A stretch of 43,515 nt of DNA from Zopfochytrium polystomum (lineage: Eukaryota; Chytridiomycota; Chytridiomycetes; Chytridiales; Chytridiaceae): the NCBI GenBank assembly GCA_025765615.1, contig JAIVFJ010000421.1:1-43515 (forward strand), in the 5' to 3' direction. How positions within the stretch are numbered: the stretch's first letter is position 1; every line of letters starts with the position of its first letter. Positions 37,987-43,515 of this stretch are shown here, piece after piece. Under the pieces are notes generated by a model. That model did not search any database. It was not told the origin of the DNA and was given only the letters and a program-made list of their open reading frames with translations. The position numbers were made by a program, and so were the translations under genes.

Positions 37987-38107
37987 GCCAGCTGCCCTCT
38001 CCCAGGTTTGGGCCGGGTGCCTTAAGATGGCCAGGCCAGCTGGTGTGGGATTCCAAGGACCAGATGGCTTCTTAAGTCTTACGCTCTCCCAGATGAGCTA
38101 AGATGGC
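37987..38107 (-). pseudogene. tRNA-Lys-like remnant with intron-like insert
   Basis: The minus strand starts GCCATCTTAGCTCATCTGGG, a good acceptor strand and D arm, then AGAGCGTAAGACTTAAG. After about 45 bases it resumes with TCTTAAGG, which pairs with TAAGA as an anticodon stem. The T arm (cccggcccaaacctggg) is poor and the 3' acceptor does not pair. Probably a dead tRNA gene or a tRNA-derived SINE head. Confidence 0.4.
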
Positions 38108-39567
38108 TGCATCTGCCCAGTTGTACCTCCTGCACCCCAATATAAAAGGGAACAGCTGGGCAATCCCCAGTATAGCAGCAACTTGATACTCAGCACCCAC
38201 ATAAAAACAAACCACTATTGCAACACACAATGTCTCAAACTACCAACACTTGGGTAATCGATCTGCAATGTCAGCACACACAGACACACAATTGCGACAG
38301 TCCAGTCACCACTTGGACACAATTTTCGCGCTACTATCACACACTTGAGTGTTGTACCTTTGGCAGCTTGTAGGGTCTGCCACAGACTGAATTGGGTCAA
38401 ATCTGAGGAAAATTCAAGTTTGATTTGAAAATTTGAATCAGACTTGAACCAAATGAATTTTCTAGAACAAATTGATTTTAATTCGATTTGATTCAGGTTT
38501 TATTAGAAGAAAATCGAATTTCCACACGATTAAGCGCAATTCAAGTGCAATAATGGCCATCTGTCAAATTCAAATGTCTGGAAAATACTATTTTCTTGTC
38601 ATTTAGATCCAAAAAGTTGAATCAAATCAAATCAAGTGGGCCAAGGCTAGGCAGTGTGAGCAATGCTTGTCCAGACAAACACACTTGCACGCACAGATAA
38701 AGACCTATGCATGCACACACACACATTTGCACACATACACACACACAGTCACACACAGTGTGGCAAAGCTCAACACAGCGCTGTCCTGCTCAACCACTGC
38801 TGGCCAGCCTGGGGTGGGAAGAAAAACACCCTAACTGTGCCCACACAAAGTGATCCATGCACAACCGTCTCTCAGTGTATGTCTCCTCCACAAGGCAGTC
38901 ACATCAGAAATTGTGGCACTAATTGGGGAGGAACTGTGGACTTTGGCAAGCCAAAGTGGCTGGCTGTCCAAAGTGGCTGGGCATCCTGTTGCCAACTTGC
39001 CACAGCTGTCCAATGGCCATGGCTGTCCACTGGAGATGGCCAACCAGCAGATTGGGCTTTCCTAAGGCCATGGTGAAGTATGAGCCAGGGTTGTCCAGGT
39101 AAGAGAAACTGTGGCCTGGTCCAAACAGCTGCCACAGGAATCCACAGCCAATAATGCACAATTCGACTCCTGGCAATTATTTTTGCTTCCCATGGCCCAG
39201 ATTTCTGGACCTTGCAGTTATGGTATGCCCCAAAACAATGCAGTGGCCATTCGCAACCAGCCATTACGCCCTTCCCCTTCATCCCCTGTAAGGGCCTCTC
39301 TCCCAAGCAGGTGCAACAGTTTTGCTTCCTGAAGCAATCAAGATGTCTTCTGTTAAAAAAAAGAAGAACAAAAAATAATTAAAATCTCAAACCCACTCTT
39401 CAAATGCATCACTTCATCTTGGGATGTGAAAGTTGTGTTGTCCTTCAGTGCACTGTGACAACATGAAACATTATCAGCAGAGTTTCAAACACAGTTGATA
39501 CAGGAACTCACCAGCTCAAGGCCAGATAATTTTGTTCAAATTGCCCTTCCAGCACAAAGAATGTAAG
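38108..39567. other. intergenic with TTTGATTTGA repeat, CA microsatellite
   Basis: 38400-38640 holds AT-rich words (aatttgattc, aaatcaaatcaag) similar to 7500-7590. 38695-38760 is a (CA)n-type microsatellite. 38760-39350 has tggcca/tggctg words on both strands but no supported gene. Confidence 0.5.
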
Positions 39568-39585
39568 TGTTATGAATCACCCTCT

Positions 39586-39695
39586 GGAAACCTCTGGAAC
39601 CTTCTAGAACATTCCTTCATGGAACCTTCTGGAACCTTCTGGAACCTTCTAGAACATTCCTTCATGGAACCTTGTGGAACCTTCTGGAACCTTCT
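39586..39695 (+). promoter_or_regulatory. heat-shock-element-like pentamer array
   Basis: GAA and TTC triplets alternate at 5-bp pitch (GGAACCTTCTGGAACCTTCT is typical). This is the classic HSF binding architecture. It lies about 110-220 bp upstream of the TATA box. The 3' LTR has the same array at 42358-42467. Heat or stress induction is inference from the motif. Confidence 0.75.
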
Positions 39696-39804
39696 TTGCT
39701 TTCCTGACTTGTCTTGTTGTCATTGGTATCATTGGTATCATTGCATTACTAATTGCTCTTTCTGGAACTTTCTTGGAGTCTTGACAAGGAACACTCTCAA
39801 AAGG

Positions 39805-39811
39805 TATAAAA
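39805..39811 (+). promoter_or_regulatory. LTR TATA box
   Basis: TATAAAA, with the predicted RNA start about 39836-39841. The counterpart in the 3' LTR is at 42577-42583. Confidence 0.75.
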
Positions 39812-39922
39812 GGGGGATGGGGGACCTGTCCCATCCCTCAAGTGAATTATTGTTTCCAATACAATCATCACTCCTCTCAGTCCCTTGTCTGCCTTGCCCT
39901 GTCCTGCCCTGTTCCTGACATC

Positions 39923-39933
39923 ATAATTCACTT
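39923..39933 (+). promoter_or_regulatory. self-priming primer-binding site
   Basis: ATAATTCACTT, 2 bp after the 5' LTR, is the exact complement of AAGTGAATTAT at 39840-39850, which is where the TATA box predicts the RNA 5' end. No complement to a tRNA 3' end is visible. Tf1/sushi retrotransposons prime reverse transcription with the first 11 nt of their own RNA in this way. Confidence 0.75.
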
Positions 39934-39960
39934 CACCCTCTCCCACTACTCTCTGCCATC

Positions 39961-40884
39961 ATGTCTGACCCAAACAACACCTTCCCTGATGCAACTGCCT
40001 TCCAAGCCTTGATGGACCAATTACAAGCCCTTTCAAGACAGACACACCAACTTCAAGAACAAGTCCTTCACCAGCAGCACCAGCTTCAACAACAACTTCA
40101 CCAACAAGAACATCAAGCTCTTCCCCTGCCTCAAGCCAACCAAGCAAGAGAGCCCAAGGTTCCCAGCCCTGACAAGTTCACTGGGCTGGCCAAAGACCTT
40201 AGGAACTTCATGGCCACTGTGGAGAATGTCATCCTTCTCCAACCTTCAAGATTTCCCAGTGAGCAAGTCAAGGTTCTTTTCACAAGCACCCTCCTGTCGG
40301 GTCAAGCTCAATCATGGTACAGATCTCTCCCAAGCACACCCACCACCCTGCAAGAGCTCTGGGAGGGGCTGGAAGCTACCTTTGGTGACCCCTACGCATC
40401 TTGGACAGCAAGATCCAAGCTCAAGCATATCAAGCAAGGAAAGCAATCTTGTGTGGCCTACACCAACCAATTCAAGCAACTAGCCAGAGACTCTGGATAC
40501 AATGATGCAGCTCTGATGGAGCTGTACCATGATGGTCTCCATGAGTCTATCCAAGACATGCTCTCCCAGTCTCTGCACATCCCTGAGACCTTGGAAGAGT
40601 ACATTCTCCTTGCCATCAAGATTGACAACAGACTCTACTCCAAGAGGCTGAAGCAAAGACAAGTAGGAACCACATCAAGACCTACCCCAGTTCCTCAAGC
40701 TCTTACAGTTCCTGAACCCATGCAAGTGGATGCAGTTGAGACACTTCCTAAGGGTCCTCTGAGCCAAGAGGAGAAAGCAAGGAGGGCCCAGCAGGGACTG
40801 TGTTTTTACTGTGGCTCCAAGGAGCATGCTGTCAAGGACTGCCCAAGGAAGAAGCACCCAAACTCCCAGGTCCAGGCTCACTGA
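39961..40884 (+). CDS. gag: chromovirus Gag (307 aa, intact)
   Basis: ATG 39961 ([12 protein letters not shown]) to TGA 40884. The N-terminal 60 residues are a Gln/His-rich coiled coil ([15 protein letters not shown]). The retrotransposon gag domain follows ([16 protein letters not shown] ... [13 protein letters not shown] ... [14 protein letters not shown] ... [14 protein letters not shown]). A CCHC zinc knuckle lies at residues 281-294 (C281, C284, H289, C294). Gag packages the RNA into virus-like particles in the cytoplasm. Being intact, it might serve this and related elements. The pol frame overlaps its end by 85 bp in the -1 frame, so pol was probably made by -1 frameshifting. Confidence 0.92.
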   Translation: MSDPNNTFPDATAFQALMDQLQALSRQTHQLQEQVLHQQHQLQQQLHQQEHQALPLPQANQAREPKVPSPDKFTGLAKDLRNFMATVENVILLQPSRFPSEQVKVLFTSTLLSGQAQSWYRSLPSTPTTLQELWEGLEATFGDPYASWTARSKLKHIKQGKQSCVAYTNQFKQLARDSGYNDAALMELYHDGLHESIQDMLSQSLHIPETLEEYILLAIKIDNRLYSKRLKQRQVGTTSRPTPVPQALTVPEPMQVDAVETLPKGPLSQEEKARRAQQGLCFYCGSKEHAVKDCPRKKHPNSQVQAH

Positions 40885-42125
40885 GGGGCAATTCCCTGGA
40901 CCCTCCTCCAAGCTGCCCCTGTTTCATCACCACCACCAGCACCACAAACACCTCAGATTCCAAGCCCCACCAACTCACCATGGATGTCAAGATTCAACTC
41001 TCACCCAAGTCAACCATCACAACCAAGGCCCTTATAGACTCTGGATCATCCTGCAACATCATTGATGCCACCCTTGCCAAGTCTTGTGCCATTCCTACGA
41101 TCAAGAAATCCACACCCCTCAAGGTCCACTTTGCCAATCATGCTCTGTTCAAGGAAATCAGCCATGAAACCAAGCTAAACCTCCACATCCAAGACTTTCC
41201 ACCATCCATGGTCAATCTGGAAGTATTGGATCTTGGCTCACCCACATTCTCTGTCATCCTGGGATTACCATGGCTGCAAGCCCAGAACCCTGCCATTGAT
41301 TGGGTCACTGGTCAAGTCCAACCTCCACCAATTGGAACAGTCACCCAAAACTCAAGTCAAGCCCCCAAGTCTCATGCTCTCAAGCCCTTGATTCAAGATT
41401 CACAGCCAGCCAAGACTCCAGTTCCACAGTTCACAGTTCACAGTCAAGATTCAAGTAGAGCTCATAGAGCTCACAGTCATGGCCAAGACTCTAGTTCACA
41501 GAACCCACAGTCAAAGATTCAAGCACCACAGTTCACAGCCCAAATTCTGGATTCAAGCTCCACAGCTCACAGTCTTTGCCAAGAACAGAACCCTCAGTCA
41601 AAGATTCAAGAATCACAGTTCCCAGTCAACAATTCAAGCCCCACTGCTGATGAGCACAGAAGGACAGACCTTGCACCTGAAGGGGGAGATGGTTTCACCC
41701 CACCATCCAAGACACACCTTTCACTGCTTCCTGACAGTGTGTGGGCCCATGCTATTTCCAAGGACCCCAAGCCTCACAAGATTCAAATCAGCCAAGAAGA
41801 GGAAAAACTTGAGATACTCAAGACAAGGCATGATGCAGCAACAGCTGGACACCCAGGAGAGCACAAGACATATGAGCTTGTTTCCAGAGACTTTTACTGG
41901 CCAGGCATGAGGAAGAACTTGCAGACCAAAAGACCAAGTCCCAAGCTAGACAACCTCAAGTTGGGACCTTTCAAGATCTTGGAGCAAATCAATCCAGTCA
42001 CCTTCAAGCTGGATCTCCCTGCATCCATGAAGATCCACCCAGTTTCCCATGTCAGCCTTTTGGAGAAGTTTGTGGCCAATTCCATTCCAGGCAGAGTTGT
42101 TCCTCCTCGTCCTCCAGTTGAGTGA
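40800..42125 (+). CDS. pol: chromovirus Pol, internally deleted (protease + integrase ends)
   Basis: The frame opens inside gag at 40800. The aspartic protease motif is [12 protein letters not shown] (about 41031), with the later [17 protein letters not shown] block. A repetitive Ser/Gln-rich linker (41330-41650, words like aagattcaag and cacagttcacag) follows. Then comes the integrase N-terminal zinc module, [17 protein letters not shown] with FYWPGM; its two Cys are lost. The reading jumps to the integrase C-terminal part [17 protein letters not shown] and [12 protein letters not shown]. No YxDD reverse transcriptase, RNase H or DDE core remains. Because this frame is continuous across the deletion, the junction is in frame. 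The frame ends at 42125, just before the chromodomain. Confidence 0.88.
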   Translation: MFLLWLQGACCQGLPKEEAPKLPGPGSLRGNSLDPPPSCPCFITTTSTTNTSDSKPHQLTMDVKIQLSPKSTITTKALIDSGSSCNIIDATLAKSCAIPTIKKSTPLKVHFANHALFKEISHETKLNLHIQDFPPSMVNLEVLDLGSPTFSVILGLPWLQAQNPAIDWVTGQVQPPPIGTVTQNSSQAPKSHALKPLIQDSQPAKTPVPQFTVHSQDSSRAHRAHSHGQDSSSQNPQSKIQAPQFTAQILDSSSTAHSLCQEQNPQSKIQESQFPVNNSSPTADEHRRTDLAPEGGDGFTPPSKTHLSLLPDSVWAHAISKDPKPHKIQISQEEEKLEILKTRHDAATAGHPGEHKTYELVSRDFYWPGMRKNLQTKRPSPKLDNLKLGPFKILEQINPVTFKLDLPASMKIHPVSHVSLLEKFVANSIPGRVVPPRPPVE

Positions 42126-42339
42126 GGTAGAAGGTGAAGAGGAATTTGAGGTTGAACAAATCTTGGATGCCAAGTGGTTTGGAAGAACACTCAAGTTCCT
42201 TGTTAAGTGGAAAGGTTACTCAGATGCTGACAACACCTGGGAGCCTGAGTCAAACCTCACTCACTGCCAAGACCTTCTGCTCGAGTTCAAGACCAGGTAC
42301 CCCACCAAGTTGCAGAAGAGGCCTAAAAGGGGGAGATGA
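42120..42339 (+). CDS. chromodomain, C-terminal end of integrase (out of frame with pol)
   Basis: Reads [19 protein letters not shown], then [21 protein letters not shown], the chromodomain signature (aromatic cage residues in VEQILD..., W in VKWKG, and W in NTWEP). Chromodomains at integrase ends target chromoviruses to heterochromatin by binding methylated histone H3. It is in frame +1 relative to the gag phase, whereas pol stops at 42125 in frame +3. A single-base shift near 42115 therefore separates it from pol. Confidence 0.88.
42325..42339 (+). promoter_or_regulatory. polypurine tract
   Basis: aaaagggggagatga immediately precedes the 3' LTR, the expected place for plus-strand priming. 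Confidence 0.7.
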
Positions 42340-42692
42340 TGTTATGAATCACCCTCTGGAAACCTCTGGAACCTTCTAGAACATTCCTTCATGGAACCTT
42401 CTGGAACCTTCTGGAACCTTCTAGAACATTCCTTCATGGAACCTTGTGGAACCTTCTGGAACCTTCTTTGCTTTCCTGACTTGTCTTGTTGTCATTGGTA
42501 TCATTGGTATCATTGCATTACTAATTGCTCTTTCTGGAACTTTCTTGGAGTCTTGACAAGGAACACTCTCAAAAGGTATAAAAGGGGGATGGGGGACCTG
42601 TCCCATCCCTCAAGTGAATTATTGTTTCCAATACAATCATCACTCCTCTCAGTTCCTTGTCTGCCTTGCCCTGTCCTGCCCTGTTCCTGACA
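42340..42692 (+). repeat. 3' LTR
   Basis: 353 bp, identical by eye to the 5' LTR except T at 42654 for C at 39882. Carries the same pentamer array and TATA box, so it could drive transcription into the flanking DNA. Confidence 0.95.
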
Positions 42693-42821
42693 GTAAGGGG
42701 CCTCTTGAATACATTTTAAACTGAATATTGCGGACTCACCAAAACTGTACAATCATACTTCTGAGTGAATATTTGAACAATATGCAAGCAAGGAATTTGG
42801 TATGATGACTGTCTTCATGAC

Positions 42822-43290
42822 CGTCATCCTCCAAAAAAACCCTCCTCATGCAAGTTATAGTGGCGTGTCTGAAGATTGGTCTGTCCAGCAAAGTTGTAGC
42901 TGAGGGCAATAGACTTGCTGTCTGTGTCGAAACCCAAGAAGAGTCCAAGTGAGGCCCGAGGAGAGAACTTGGTCTTGCGTGAGTTTGCAGGTTCTGTGTA
43001 CTCATTGTTGAGTGTGACAATGAGGCAGCTGAAAATTCCAAGGTGGCATAGGTTGGGTTTTCGGCCTTGGTAATATTCAAATGGAATTCGACCACTGCGA
43101 GTGTGTTGCACACAATTGCACAGGAATGAAGCGTGGCGTATTGCGTAGTTTGTCAACAGCGCCCAGGTCTGCATTGGTGGTGGCTGGCTCTCCCCATCGC
43201 TATCGTGAGAATGATAACTGACAGTCACAATAGGATTGGGTCTGTCTTGTGCCTCTTGCTACTAACCAGTCAGCTCCACCTAACAGCTGG
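42822..43290 (-). pseudogene. copia pol fragment, copy 3 of 3 (post-integrase segment)
   Basis: The minus-strand frame 43228-42824 has WALLTNYAIRHASFLCN, RIPFEYYQGRKPNL, HLGIFSCLIVTLNNE, KFSPRASLGLFLGFD. This is the copia segment between integrase core and reverse transcriptase (W...RxP.E...GxKP...FG, FLGF). It opens without integrase core and ends without reverse transcriptase. Related scraps are at 4650 and 37430, from an element family different from the copia copy at 1-4 kb. The stretch 43291-43515 after it has no recognised feature. Confidence 0.75.
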
Positions 43291-43515
43291 AAAAGAAAAA
43301 CATTGGACAATATTGTGTTTCTTTTGGCTGGTGTGGGTGATTAGGCTGCTGTGACTGCTTGCTCTTCTTGGCCCTAATAAGCATGGGACACTGGATTGCC
43401 CTGGAACCTGGATAGTCTTGGCCACCAGGTTGGCCACTGCCACAGCAAGCCACCTACCACAGTTTGCCACAAGCCATGGCCTGCTCCAGGCGACAGGACT
43501 GGCAAATTCACGTGG

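Larger units (their letters stand above)
39568..39920 (+). repeat. 5' LTR with heat-shock-element-like array
   Basis: Begins TGTTATGAATC and ends GTTCCTGACA. Positions 39586-39695 are built of alternating GAA and TTC pentamers. The uninterrupted core 39621-39660 has eight (GAAnnTTCnnGAA pattern throughout), far above the three needed for a heat shock factor trimer. A 45-bp piece is tandemly duplicated (39596-39620 recurs at 39641-39665). TATAAAA lies at 39805-39811, and transcription should start about 30 bp later. Confidence 0.93.
39568..42692 (+). mobile_element. non-autonomous Ty3/gypsy chromovirus (3.1 kb)
   Basis: Two 353-bp LTRs bracket 2.4 kb of internal sequence, and the direct repeat gtaag flanks the whole at 39563-39567 and 42693-42697. 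Order: 5' LTR, self-priming PBS, gag, protease, low-complexity linker, integrase zinc-binding piece, integrase C-terminus, chromodomain, polypurine tract, 3' LTR. Reverse transcriptase, RNase H and the integrase catalytic core are missing. One LTR difference (39882 C against 42654 T) points to a recent insertion. Two other LTR copies of the family are in the window (6847, 12090). Confidence 0.95.

Noticed and set aside
38831..39306. Overlapping frames on both strands at 38.8-39.3 kb
   Set aside because: All arise from tggcca/ccaca-biased DNA, none has a recognisable domain or consistent codon bias.

Overview
The window is a nuclear piece of a eukaryotic genome. The evidence is tRNA genes with introns just 3' of the anticodon, short GT-AG spliceosomal introns (42-62 nt), LTR retrotransposons, microsatellites and a multi-exon NLR-type immune receptor. 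The NACHT-WD40 receptor, the very short introns and a Tf1/sushi-like chromovirus would fit an early-diverging fungus or another opisthokont/protist, but nothing here fixes the species.

Layout. 1-0.47 kb: a broken short-chain dehydrogenase exon. 0.47-4.0 kb: a decayed Ty1/copia element that has lost its reverse transcriptase. 4.0-7.1 kb: old repeats (copia scrap, a dispersed repeat pair, an LTR fragment) and tRNA-Lys. 8.0-15.3 kb: a tRNA-rich stretch (Cys, Asn, Leu, Ile, Pro, Leu, Thr, Val, Trp plus a tRNA-Gln remnant and a partial tRNA-Pro duplicate) with a solo LTR and poly(A)-tailed retroposon debris.

About 15.6-30.9 kb and 35.8-36.7 kb form a strongly AT-rich block that looks like an integrated large DNA virus (Nucleocytoviricota-like; inference). 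It has three tandem C5-cytosine methyltransferase copies, the C-terminal half of an SF2 helicase, a three-copy family of small Cys/His-motif proteins with an F-box-like segment, a decayed primase-SF3 helicase of the D5 class, an intact but motif-less D5 paralogue, and several orphan ORFs. Genes are punctuated by a family of related hairpins and by the palindrome GTCACGTGAC, and the block ends in an inverted array of short iterated motifs. Most of these genes are frameshifted, so the insertion is old.

Two GC-richer segments interrupt this block. At 16.91-20.55 kb a 3.64-kb segment splits the first methyltransferase, is flanked by a 4-bp GTAT duplication, and carries a P-loop GTPase with a Cys-rich tail. 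At 31.0-35.8 kb lies a minus-strand receptor gene with the order PB1-TIR-NACHT-WD40, bounded on both sides by copies of the same AT-rich repeat.

36.7-43.5 kb returns to host-type DNA with tRNA-Gly, a tRNA-Lys-like remnant, copia scraps and a young 3.1-kb Ty3/gypsy chromovirus derivative. It has near-identical 353-bp LTRs, a 5-bp target duplication, an 11-nt self-priming PBS, and an expanded array of heat-shock-element-like pentamers in each LTR. It lacks reverse transcriptase, RNase H and the integrase core, so it must have been mobilised in trans.
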